Below, in pieces: positions 47,447 to 57,539 of a DNA stretch of 64,000 nt. The stretch comes from Hermodice carunculata. Lineage: Eukaryota; Annelida; Polychaeta; Eunicida; Amphinomidae. How positions within the stretch are numbered: the stretch's first letter is position 1; each line of letters begins with the position of its first letter. The notes under the pieces were generated by a model. It saw only the letters and a program-made list of their open reading frames with translations. It was not told the DNA's origin and ran no database searches. The position numbers and the translations under genes were made by a program. The stretch lies in NCBI GenBank assembly GCA_964020975.1, contig OZ026612.1:128259741-128323740 (forward strand), in the 5' to 3' direction.

Positions 47447-50400
47447 AAATCTGTTCTTAGCAACATACTCTAGTCAAAATAGGGCAGGATATGTGTTGAG
47501 GGTACATTGGAACACTCAAAGGAGCATTTTTATACCTGTATGTATTGGAACTGGCCAAAATATATATTTCTACTTTTACAATATCTGAACTTTCGCTGCG
47601 TTATATACAATGGGAAGTACATAATACCCTTCTATCACTGCAATGAGCAATGAAAGAGTTGTCATTTTTCAAACTTAAGTCCAGTCCAATCTTTCATATT
47701 TATGCCGTCTTTAATGTTTCAAGTTAAATACTACTCTACGGCACAACAAATCTTTCTAGTATTTGATACCAATATTCCCTAAAATATGGAAAAAACGTAA
47801 GTTGTTTAAAAGGATGAACGTCACCGTACATCATTTTTATAGTTGCTGTATAACCATTGGCTGAAAACCATTTCCAAAGTGCCCTGTTGTACTCTTGCAA
47901 GTTATTTATTATCTTTCTAAAATGTATTTCAGTTTTTCAAACTTTATAAGTAAATTCGTAGGCTTATTTCAAGAAACAATACCATACCCCAGTGAAATCG
48001 TTGTTACTGTGCCATGTAGCCTGAAAGTGCACTATAGAGATGATATTTCTACGTGCGCGTATTTGTTTATGACAATATACATTTGTTGAATATATTTAAA
48101 AAGGTTATAGAATCTGGACTGATGTTTATTATGTTAGCTATGAGGCTCATAAACTTGGATTAACCAAAATTTTGAAAGCAATAACATAACGAGATACCAC
48201 CATATCGTCTGCTTTGATATTCGCGACAAAGGCATATTCAATGAATACATAACACAAGTTGAACACTTTGAAATCATGCTAATTACAGGTACTTTAAAGT
48301 ATAATCAATCTGCAATATTCTTAAAGCTATAATTGACATGCCACAATTAGTGCCTGTGTTTGTGACAAGCGCACATCCGCTCAATATCACATAAAAACAG
48401 CGGTAAATGCCCTCATGCTGGTTCCAGTTACCTTAGACTTCATGACAGGTAAAAATGTATTGTAGCGACGTCATTTGAGTTTCTGACTATCTGTGATAAT
48501 GGTATATCCAGTGATCGGTAAACACCACCTTCCTTTGTAGCACACACATCCATTTGCTCAAATTAAATCAGCAGTTATCATTTATATGAAATAATCGTTT
48601 GAATGTCAAGTTTGCTGACAATTTGAATTGTAAAAGTTTAATTAAATTTGAAATATAAAATGTTATTGTGGGAAAATGGGAGTGGCCACAGTGGAACTTA
48701 AAACATGTCCAGAAGATCAAGCACATTCCGCTTGTTCACTTTAATCACTTTTAAATACAATAAAATGCAAGCACGGTCTACGACAGACAGCGGAGTTTGG
48801 CAATTAAGAAAATGCTGTGTCTACTGTCTTTGAAAACCGAGCTGGATTCTTTTGGTTCAACGCAAGCCTGCCGCAGGTTTAAAGATTTACATCTGCACTG
48901 AAAAATCTCACATCCCGGGTATAATTATTTTCCTCAATTTTCGTTTAAGATCGGGCAATATTCTGTGTCTGGGTTTTTGTGTGTGTGGGGGGCGTATATA
49001 TATAAAACCACAGGGTCAGGGTATTACAAACAAACAGTTAAATGAGGAGGTTCTTTGTCTCAACGATGGCGGGCAGGACGACTATTGACCACCGCTGCTT
49101 TTTCGCCAAAATATAGCACACACCGTCCAATATTTTTACTTGTCAAAAGAATCGGTCATAGGAATTCAGTTGAAACATAAAACCACTTGCATTGCGCAAT
49201 ATTTTATTGTATTTTATCGAAATTAAAATACAATGATCTGAGTCTATAAGTGGAACCTGAGACAAGACGAAAAAGAACCTGGATAGACTTAGGACTCTGC
49301 GTCCCCATTTTCATGCGACTTCGGTAAGTTTATGTATGAAATGAAAAACCAGGGTGACATTTTCTAAAATTTGTAATAAATCTGTAAAATTGATTAATTT
49401 ACCCTCGTCCGTTAGGTTGTGAAATCAGTTGCTTCTCGAAACAAGAAACTGTGAATCAATCAAGCCAATCAAATCTTGTATTATCAAGTCAGTTCGAAGA
49501 GCAATCAAAGTTCAAGAACTGTATAATTTTGGTGGCAGATTTCTTGCAATCCACCACACCCGCCTGCGCCTTGCTGCTGTTCAATTAAATTTGCACTTTT
49601 TGAAATAAATGGAAAGGTATATCATTATGTGATTTGTGTATGAGGTTTATCTGTTGAATGCAGTGGACAATACGTCTTTAACTGTCCTAATTATGCTGTT
49701 CTGCGCTCATTATTACCCACTGCATCTCCCGCTTTGCCCGGTTTACTCTATACACAGTTTGAAACAGTTGTCCAGAGAATTCTCGCAAAGAAAATAATGT
49801 GATTTCTCTCAACAGTAAATGCATTTACCTCCGAAAATAGTCGAGTGAGATTAAGAGGCATTGGTTAAATTTTCAGTAAATAAGACCAGTATGATTAGAT
49901 TCACGGATCTGCTATTGCTAGCGTATATGAAAAATGTCGAGGCGAAAGTCCCATCACATCTCGCACTCTTCCGGCTTTGTCTTTTCCCAGTTGCATGCAA
50001 ACTTTCCGCTGATAAACTAATGTATTTAATCCAAAAAAAAATTGAACCAAAGATGGAGGATTGAACACAAGTTTAGTGAGTATAAGTAATCACGAGTCCT
50101 TTTGGGAACTGTTAACTGCCGCATGAGAGAAATACCAGTTTTGCCTATTTCCGGCAGTATGCCTTGCCCAGCATTGCCTCAGACGTAAACTAGATCAGTT
50201 AGGGATGCCAGCAACAAGAATGTAAAAGAAATAATAACGGGCAGGTGAGTAGGTACAAATTGCATAACCTGCTGGGTTAGCCAAAATGCTCTGTATTTGT
50301 TGACGTGTAGCTTAGCTATGTACCACTGATACGCTATACACTTAATCACATACAGTAACGATATTGTGCATGTATGTGTTCAGATTGAGCTTTGTGTTAA

Positions 50401-50590
50401 ATAAATAATATGTAAAATATGAAGACTCGTGTCCAAGATTAAATGTTCAATTCTAATTCAAAACAATACCGTTGTTTAGGTGCAACCGAATAAGATAGGA
50501 AGTCCATGCTAAATTTATAGTAAACTCGATTCATATCGTATGAATAAGGCGCCATTTTGTCGCTTTTGTGTATATCATATTAATCAGGCG

Positions 50591-50592
<2 letters not shown>
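47447..50592. other. No recognised gene
   Basis: AT-rich. Short frames only (64-78 codons) without motifs. No repeats or RNA genes recognised over about 3 kb. Confidence 0.4.
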
Positions 50593-50652
<60 letters not shown>

Positions 50653-50657
50653 GTATG

Positions 50658-50731
<74 letters not shown>
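50593..50731. repeat. (AT)n-(GTAT)n-(AT)n microsatellite
   Basis: Two AT blocks flank five GTAT units near 50641-50660. Confidence 0.97.
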
Positions 50732-50732
<1 letters not shown>

Positions 50733-50845
50733 TGTTTGGGTCGATTTTAGTTCTATAACAGGCTTGTATAAATATCGTATCATAGGCCCAAAAGCTATAG
50801 TACCGCGATATGATGTGGCGGTACTCTTCCGGTGGTATCATATAT

Positions 50846-50913
50846 ATGTATGTGTGTGGGGGGGTGTGGGTGTGGGTGTGTGTGTGGGTGTGTGTGTGTG
50901 TGTGTGTGTGTGT
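50846..50913 (+). repeat. (GT)n/(GGTGT)n microsatellite
   Basis: TGTGTGTGGGGGGGTGTGGG passes into pure GT. Confidence 0.95.
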
Positions 50914-52804
50914 AACGCAGGGCCATCACAACACCACTGTCTTATGACGTTTAACGACCTTTAATGGCTATTGACCTTTCATCCATCTATTTTCTGGAAT
51001 ACCCAACAAAGGACACCTGGAAAGACTCAAGAAAAGAAATGACCCTGAAATATTATACATAAAACCATGTTAACACTTACTCATCATGAACAGATACAAA
51101 AATATAACATTTTCAAATACATGTAAGTCAGAAGTTGGATCGGTTAACATCTATCAAATAAACTACAAATTCCAACTTATGACACACGAGGTCTACACGG
51201 ACAGAGATATACTTCTCATAAGTACCTTCCTGAACAATTAATTACCAATTAGGTATATCTAATTCATAACAAAACAGTATGTCTTAAAAATGCTTCAGTC
51301 TACTTGTGCAGTATTCATGTTAAATATATCCACACCAGTTAAAGATACATCGTAAACCATGCAGGTTACAACCATGACCAATACAGCTTATGTTTCCATG
51401 CTTAAATAACACATAAATGTATATACTCAAGTTACCTGAATACTCGTGAAACACTTACACATATGTGTACTTATTACATCCTGAAATAGGAATGATTCCA
51501 GTTGCCTAAGACATGAAATATTGTCAACTATAATATGTATGCATTTACACATACAACTGCATGAGTGCGGTGACGAATCAAACTTCCTTCTGTGCAAGTA
51601 ACAATACAGGTGTTGGCAGATTAATATCAGTAAACCCCCATGTTATCCATGTAAAGAGTCAAGCTCACATAAACTATATATATTCTCACCCCTGTGTGCC
51701 TAACATCAGGCTGTCAAAAGCATACCACAGAAATGTAACGCTCTGTACAACATGTCTTGGCACTGTTAATCAAAAGCGTATATTCAATATTACACGTAGT
51801 CATGCTCACCCATCGTCACTTTAATATGTCATCACTGATAGGTCATATATCTATACAGTCCATTGGCTGGCAGATTGAACGTTTTGCTGTCCAGGCACGC
51901 CAGAAATTTTAATCAGACCTGGCTACGTTAAATCTTAAGGCCTTCAGCCTCAAAATGAGGGGGGGTATAATAAACCGACCCCCCACAAATGAGCTAAACA
52001 TAAACACTTATCCGCAAAGGGATTATACTGTTCCCTTCTTGAGAAATGTCTAAATTTAAACATTGGTGTATTTTCACATATATGTTTATGAGTTATTCAT
52101 GAAGAAACAGTGGCTTTCTTGTGTGAAATAAATCCACAACATTCCTATTTCACAGAAAACGTAACACTTTCCTCTAGACCTAGCATTCTAGATTTAGTAT
52201 CAAACAAATAAAAAATATATGCATGACTTATACATAAACAGGAATACCAAATTAGAACCAACGGCAGGGGAAACATGACTTCTAAATTTTAAGACTGAAG
52301 AGAGAAATATCAACAGAAGCAAAAGCACATCACTTGATCTATGCGACAGTGCCACTTTTTTGCTTAACGTCTACGCATACAAGATTCCACACAAATAATA
52401 ATACGCTCGTTTCTGAGAACTCTTACCAGATGTTACGGCAGCTGTTTTCTTGGAAGCCGGCATGTAACTGATGCAACATGTACACTTCTCAGATTTTAAA
52501 AGGTTTGCAATTGATGCGGGCAAATATTGGATTTTTTCCACTCATTTCCCGTTGGTCACTTTGGTACCAGGAGAATGTCTTTGTTTTGTAAGTTCCCGTA
52601 CCTACCCATTTACAATGAACACCAAAGTAGGAGTCAATTGCAACTAAAATCTAGCCCCATGCCAAATATTACTAAATTTCTTTGAATTGCAGTGACGTTA
52701 GCATTTGTCAGATCAACTCCCATCTCAGCCTCCGCACGCCCTACTGTTAGTGGCCACCCGACACCAAGCCTGAACTTGTGTGACCCACTGAGGAGTACAA
52801 AAAC

Positions 52805-52855
<51 letters not shown>

Positions 52856-53093
52856 GTAGTAGTAGTAGAAACCTTATTTATAAAGGGCTAAACCTGAGAA
52901 GCTGACGATTATCCGCCCCGAGGCCCTCTTGCACGCGCCATTCAATCAACCACTCACACGTGTGTTCCGAGACCTGTCATTTCTTATAGAGTCCACTAGC
53001 CCTACTGAGTCCACAGCCGCTCGTAAAGTTCAGTCAGTCAAACATTCGTGCTAATATACGCCGGGAGAGAGGCGGGGGGGGGGGGGTAAAAAG
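50914..53093. other. No recognised gene; (TAG)n at 52806-52868
   Basis: Contains about 20 TAG triplets at 52806-52868 and a G13 run at 53074-53086. The frame at 51561-51824 (87 codons) has no motif. At 53033-53055 the sequence CAGTCAGTCAAACATTCGTG is an extra copy of a motif found inside the inverted arms that follow. Confidence 0.5.
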
Positions 53094-53710
53094 GGTGAAA
53101 CTGGAACATCTATACGTGCAATGGCTAAGACTGGGACTTATCTGTAATAAAGTACTGTGCATTGATCTCTGCAGTCAATCATTCGTGCTAATAAGATTTG
53201 GGAGGGTGGGCCTAAAACTATTACTAAGTCAGACGGAGCTCCTACAGAGAAAGGTTTGAAACGAGGCTCACATCTGGACCACCATCCCGCTTCGCATTTG
53301 ACACGATTTCTGCGTTTCTGTACATACCTACAACCTGCAACTCACCAGTCCATTCCAAAACTATTTTTACAGGTATATCATATAGAATAATCTGTTGAAA
53401 TACGCATATATCCATAGCAACACCCCTTAAAATGTCGCAAATGTCCCACAGCATCCATTTCGGGCAAAAAGTCCGATATTTCAGCGCCATATTCAAACGG
53501 GTATCCCATCCTAAATCAAGTTCGTTCCGTGGCATTAGCCGTAGACAACTGTTCTCAATTGCCAATCAAACCGTATTCTTTGATCTACTCGCGTTTTTAT
53601 CCTGTGTTCAATTCCACAAATCGTGGAACTTGACCAAACTTGATTCCGCCAGTGCTTCTCCTATTCATCAAAGTTGCTTTGCGGTCATACTTTTGACCGG
53701 ACATAGACTG
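53094..53710 (-). repeat. Left arm of a long inverted pair
   Basis: This segment is the imperfect reverse complement of 54290-54889, about 75-80% identical by eye over 600 bp. Landmarks are GAAACTGGAACATCTATACG, CAGTCAATCATTCGTGCTAA, GGGAGGGTGGGCCTAA, GGTTTGAAACGAGGCTCACA, and GGTCATACTTTTGACC at the inner edge. The arm carries a 97-codon frame on the minus strand that is conserved in the other arm. Two inverted copies of one repeat, or the arms of a large foldback element, would both explain it. Confidence 0.9.
53242..53535 (-). CDS. Small unrecognised protein, 97 codons, shared by both arms
   Basis: Reads MPRNELDLGWDTRLNMALKY, then a 'WDICDILRGVAMDICVF' section, then 'PVKIVLEWTGELQVVGMYRN' and 'GGPDVSLVSNLSL' at the end. 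The start was placed at the MPRNE methionine because the other arm has a methionine there. The frame is also open upstream for ten codons (MAIENSCLRL). Relative to the other arm it has two extra codons after 'LD' and eight extra after 'CVF'. Substitutions between the arms are mostly conservative (L/M, V/I, D/N, S/T) and the stop codon coincides, which suggests the frame was once under protein-level selection. No domain is recognised: no signal peptide, membrane segment or zinc-binding pattern. It may be one exon or the end of a longer transposon protein. Confidence 0.45.
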   Translation of the reverse strand: MPRNELDLGWDTRLNMALKYRTFCPKWMLWDICDILRGVAMDICVFQQIILYDIPVKIVLEWTGELQVVGMYRNAEIVSNAKRDGGPDVSLVSNLSL

Positions 53711-53777
53711 GTAGCCCAGCTGCTCTCTGGTTGGCTGTACGGACTTTCAGCCAATCAGAGAGCAGCGGGGATACCAG
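53708..53777. repeat. 30-bp hairpin with GCCAAT
   Basis: CTGGTAGCCCAGCTGCTCTC and onward pairs with a complement ending GGGGATACCAG, 26 of 30 bases matching, with a 10-base loop (TACGGACTTT). The right side contains CAGCCAATCAGAGAGCAGC, which includes a CCAAT box. It sits exactly at the inner edge of the left arm. Confidence 0.8.
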
Positions 53778-53784
53778 TTAGATA

Positions 53785-54290
53785 GATAGATGAACAGATA
53801 GAATAGCTTTATTTGGTCTTAACAATGTTACAAAATGTTACAAATCGCGGTACAAGAATACATTAATAAGTTTTAAACAAGGAGACCATACATTAAGACT
53901 TCGAGGAGTCGCTGACATGTAGGCCACCCTAAAGATATATTATGCTTAATTAGGCCCAACTATGTTTAAACTCATACACTGTTAGATTTGTAACACAATA
54001 CTGTAGGCTGAATGGTAGCAGATATTACGAAACTGAAGCAGATAGATGAAGAGACAATAATACATATAATATGACTTATTGTCGTCTGTTGCAGACGTGA
54101 CAATAATGTTACAGTTAATTTCATATGGTAATAATATAATTCTTCGCATATTGTGAGAAACCTCTAAAGGAGTGCTTCTCAATTTTTGTTAGAACTATCT
54201 CAGGTAAGTAATTGTGATTAATTAAATCTGGTATTTTATGTCTTACACATAAGCGAATAATTTTGGTATGTGTAAATAGTATTGGGATCA
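53785..54290 (-). mobile_element. Probable LINE 3' end in the loop of the inverted pair, minus strand
   Basis: Read on the minus strand the segment ends in AACATTGTTAAGACCAAATA then AAGCTATTCTATCTGTTCAT and a (CTAT)n tail, which looks like a LINE 3' untranslated end with a short microsatellite tail. The minus frame covering 54290-54121 has 'THTKIIRLCVRHKIPDLINH' and 'KHSFRGFSQYAKNYI', reminiscent of the C-terminal 'TRxxxxxxxPxxRTxxxKxSFxxxGxxxWN' block of CR1-like ORF2. Both signs are weak individually. Confidence 0.4.
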
Positions 54291-54889
54291 TGGGAGTCTG
54301 TGTCGGGTCAAAAGTATGGCCACAAAACAACTTTGATGGACTTGAGAAGCACTGGCGGAATAAAGTTTGATCAGGTTTCACGATTTGTAGAAATTTTCAC
54401 AGGATAAAAACGCGAGTAGATCAACAAATACCTTTTGATTGACAACTGAGAATAGTTGTCATATTGCTAATGCCACGGAACGAATCAGACTGGGACACCC
54501 GTTTGAATTTGGCCCTGGAATGTTCGGACTTTTTGCCCGAAATGTATTTTTTCTGGGACATTTGCGACAATTATAGGCGTATTGCTATGAATCTACGTGG
54601 ATTTCCTGTAAAAATAATTATGGAATAGACTGGTGAGTTTCAGCTTGTTGGCATGTACAGGAACGGAGAAATCATGTCAAACATGAAGCGGGCTAGTGGT
54701 CCAGATGTGAGCTTCGTTTCAAACCTTACTCTGTAGAAGCTCCGTCGGACCACGTAGTGGTCTTAGGCCCACCCTCCCCTATCTTATTAGCACGAATGAT
54801 TGACTGCACAGATGAATACACAATACTTTGTTGCAGATAAGGACCCATGTGGGCCATTGTACGTACAGATGTTCCAGTCTCTTGTTGCC
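54290..54889 (+). repeat. Right arm of the long inverted pair
   Basis: Imperfect reverse complement of the segment at 53094-53710. The match starts at the inner edge with GGGTCAAAAGTATGGCC and continues past the small frame through GGCCCACCCTCCCCTATC, AGCACGAATGATTGACTGCA and CAGATGTTCCAGTCTC. Beyond about 54890 the similarity stops. Confidence 0.9.
54470..54736 (+). pseudogene. Second copy of the small unrecognised protein
   Basis: Starts MPRNESDWDTRLNLALE, continues with a WDICDNYRRIAMN section, and has 'TGEFQLVGMYRNGEIMSNMK' and 'SGPDVSFVSNLTL' with a stop at the same place as the left copy (88 codons). One in-frame TAG falls where the left copy has the Trp of 'LEWTG'. An in-frame TGA lies ten codons upstream of the ATG, supporting MPRNE as the start. 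Indels relative to the left copy are whole codons. The copy is therefore close to open but interrupted once. Confidence 0.5.
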
Positions 54890-55104
54890 CAGATAGGCCT
54901 AGGTCACGCCATGTCCATGGTCACGCTAACCGGAGGAAGCCAGCAAGCGGCAGTGCACTGCGAAGCAAAACTTGAACCCTTTTGCGAGCATGAGAGTATT
55001 TGATTAAAAACATTATCTGAAATATAGAGTGGTGCAATGTTCCCAATGCATTAAATGATTGTACATGATGTAAGTAAAATAAAACATCTTATTTGAAGAC
55101 AATA
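54890..55104. other. No recognised gene
   Basis: The frame 54800-55003 (67 codons) overlaps the outer end of the right arm. No motif. Confidence 0.35.
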
Positions 55105-55477
55105 GTACGGAGCCCCAGAAGAGACATGAGAGAAAAAATTATTTTTGCGTTCCCTCGCACTAAATTTTTCATTTACTTATGTCCCTTGGGCTAAAACATG
55201 GAGCCCCAGAGGGGACATGAGGAAAAAAATACTTTATTGCGTTCCCACGCAAAACTTCTGCGTTCCTTCGCAAAACTTTTGCGAGAGAACGCAAAAACTT
55301 TTACGTGGAAACGCAAAATATTTGTGAGGAAAAAAAATAATTCTTTTTATGGAAGGACATAAACTTTAGTGTATTATGGCGCCTCGGTGGCCCCAGACGC
55401 TGCTTTTTGCTGTGAAAAAATTTCTTTTGCGAGGGAACGCAATTTGTTTTCCTCATGTCCCCTCTGGGGCTTCGTAC
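55105..55477. mobile_element. Small inverted-repeat element (MITE-like), GTAC-bounded
   Basis: The left end GTACGGAGCCCCAGAAGAGA matches the reverse complement of the right end (GTACGAAGCCCCAGAGGGGA), and the match continues through the CATGAGGAAAA and GCGTTCCCTCGC segments, roughly 55 bp of arm. A second left-type copy, GGAGCCCCAGAGGGGACATG, lies inside at 55199. The interior is a series of near-palindromic units TGCGTTCCCTCGCA (near 55146, 55239 and 55260, and as complements near 55281, 55305 and 55430). No coding capacity. The superfamily is unknown; GTAC may be a target duplication or part of the terminus. Confidence 0.75.
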
Positions 55478-55574
55478 ATAGAGCCATGTGCTCAAAGGTT
55501 ATGTACCGCGGAAAAATTTGATCAGCATGGCAAAGTCACGAATTTGAGCGCCCGGATGGTTTAGACAGCAGCGA

Positions 55575-56039
55575 CTATGAGCGGACAGAAACAGCGCACC
55601 CGATATGATTATTAGGGTTTAATTTGGTACGTTTCACGAGAAAATAGATCGAATATTCAAAGATGCATAAGCGAACGTAGGAAAAATTCCACGATGATGC
55701 AAATGGGGGCAGGGAGAGTTTATGGTTCGAGTGTATAACGCCGCCTCTTATTTCTCTCCGGTACGCAAAGTACAAGTATAGAGTATACAAATCATATATA
55801 TTCTTTTTATACGATAAATAACGCTTAATTTGATATATACCGATGGAGAACCGGCTGAAAATAACAGAATGTATCGCTTGTATAAAATTGCGTAACAATT
55901 GCAGGATCATGCCGTGGGCGTACGCTGCTGAGACTGGTGGACGAAAGGTTACGGTCGGTTCACCGGCATGCATACCCACCCGCCGGTCCAGGCCGGTCTC
56001 AGTAGGCCTCAAGTGATTTTCTTCAAAATATCTGGACAA
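55575..56039 (-). CDS. Hypothetical 154-codon open frame
   Basis: The N-terminal part reads 'ENHLRPTETGLDRRVGMHAG' and 'PPVSAAYAHGMILQLLRNFI' from a locally GC-rich stretch. The rest is low-complexity, Tyr/Ile-rich and AT-rich, so only the first 55 residues look protein-like. No domain recognised. The GC-rich part contains an imperfect hairpin (55926-55942 with 55985-56004) that could belong to a structured RNA instead. It lies 300 bp downstream of a THAP-domain exon on the same strand, so a further exon of the same gene is possible but unproven. Confidence 0.2.
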   Translation of the reverse strand: MSRYFEENHLRPTETGLDRRVGMHAGEPTVTFRPPVSAAYAHGMILQLLRNFIQAIHSVIFSRFSIGIYQIKRYLSYKKNIYDLYTLYLYFAYRREIRGGVIHSNHKLSLPPFASSWNFSYVRLCIFEYSIYFLVKRTKLNPNNHIGCAVSVRS

Positions 56040-56337
56040 ACCATATCGTATTATGTATCATTGGAAAGGTCTTTGCTAGGAGGAATCAGTGCTGGCATTT
56101 TTATTGCAAAATACTAAAAAATAGTTACATTTATAGACGTTTCCACTTTTGTGTATTCTAATTTCTGACCAAAGTTGTCCTGATATATACTGCAGAACAG
56201 TCCATGCCCTGTTCCAATGCACTGGCTGTATTTTCCAATTATTTTACGGGAGCATGGATGGAACGGGAAATTATTCTGTTGAGCCTCTACCTCCAATACA
56301 ATGCGATGTCTGGGGGGCTGGAGTAAATTAGGTCGAA

Positions 56338-56526
56338 TTAACTAGGCCCCCGGTCTTTTGGCCGCCTCACCATGTTTATCCACTCTTTCCTTCGTTGTTT
56401 TTCTCTCTTGTGGGGAAAACTATGCAAAGTAACCCCTTCCATCCATGGGTTCCTTTCCCTGTATGTACATTTCCTTGTGTCGGCATAACAGCCTGGCACC
56501 TTGCAATTGTACACAGGCATTTTCAA
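56338..56526 (-). CDS. THAP zinc-finger domain, N-terminal exon or fragment
   Basis: The 62-codon frame gives MKMPVYNCKVPGCYADTRKC, then 'VTLHSFPHKREKQRRKEWIN' and 'MVRRPKDRGPS'. It matches the first half of a THAP domain: the Cys pair CxxxxC with VPGC, the (V)xLHxFP motif and the conserved Trp in 'EWINMVRR'. The second half (the CxxH pair and the AVPTxF box) is missing in frame, which fits an intron in the domain: GTTAAT directly after the 'GPS' codons, or GTGAGG after 'INM', could be donors. THAP domains bind DNA and occur in host transcription factors and P-element transposases. It ends 55 bp from the left end of the 3.6-kb TIR element and points away from it. Confidence 0.6.
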   Translation of the reverse strand: MKMPVYNCKVPGCYADTRKCTYRERNPWMEGVTLHSFPHKREKQRRKEWINMVRRPKDRGPS

Positions 56527-57390
56527 AGTGATACCTTGTCAACAAATGCAAAAATAGCTACGTTTATTCTATGTTTGAGAGTTGTTATGCGGCAATTTGT
56601 AATAATAGCGGCAATTGTAATTATGCCATTTTTGTGATATAAATAGTAAAGAAATCAGCAGTAATTTGCAATCCTTGCGGCAATTTGTAATAAGTTGCGG
56701 CAAAATGTAATATCATTACATTTTGCAATTTGTACTAATATCTTGCAACGAAATGTAACAAATCATGTGTGTAATAAGGATATAATAAAATGTAATAATT
56801 ATACCGCGGTCTCCCAGACAAACATTTCCTTTAATATTCATTTCAAGACAAGTGCTTTCTTCAAAGCAAGATCATTTATCTATTAAATGGAAAGACCTGC
56901 AGAAGTTCCTTGGTGCTATGATTTCATTTTCTTTCCGTTCCGCCTGCACTAGTGTAAAAGGTATATTTGAGATGACCCCGTCAGTTGTCGAAGCTCTTAA
57001 AGATAATCAAAAAAGGTTGGAAAGCTGAGAATTGCCTTTCAAATTAATTATTATAATGTGGGCCCCATAATCCAAAGATATATGTGCATGTCTGCTGCCA
57101 AACTAGATCCCCATGCCTCGACAGCTGTGCTAATTGTGGATTGCATATAAACCTGTACTTTGAACTAAATTGGCACCGGACCTTTTGATAAAAATATTTG
57201 CCCACGTATTTTCATATTACCCTGTCAATGCCCTATCTTCTAACTTAAGTTCAACATTTAGACAAATCAAGTAATTTGTGGTGCAGGGTCCAATCTTTGA
57301 TGACATTTTATGATGTTTGCCATGTCAGAAAGTCTTTCCATTTTTCAGTTGATTTGTTGTGATGATTAAATTTTTTCTGATATTGTTGAA

Positions 57391-57493
<103 letters not shown>

Positions 57494-57539
57494 TATGAAT
57501 TGATGTATAAATTTTAGTACTGTAATAAGAACTAGGAAA

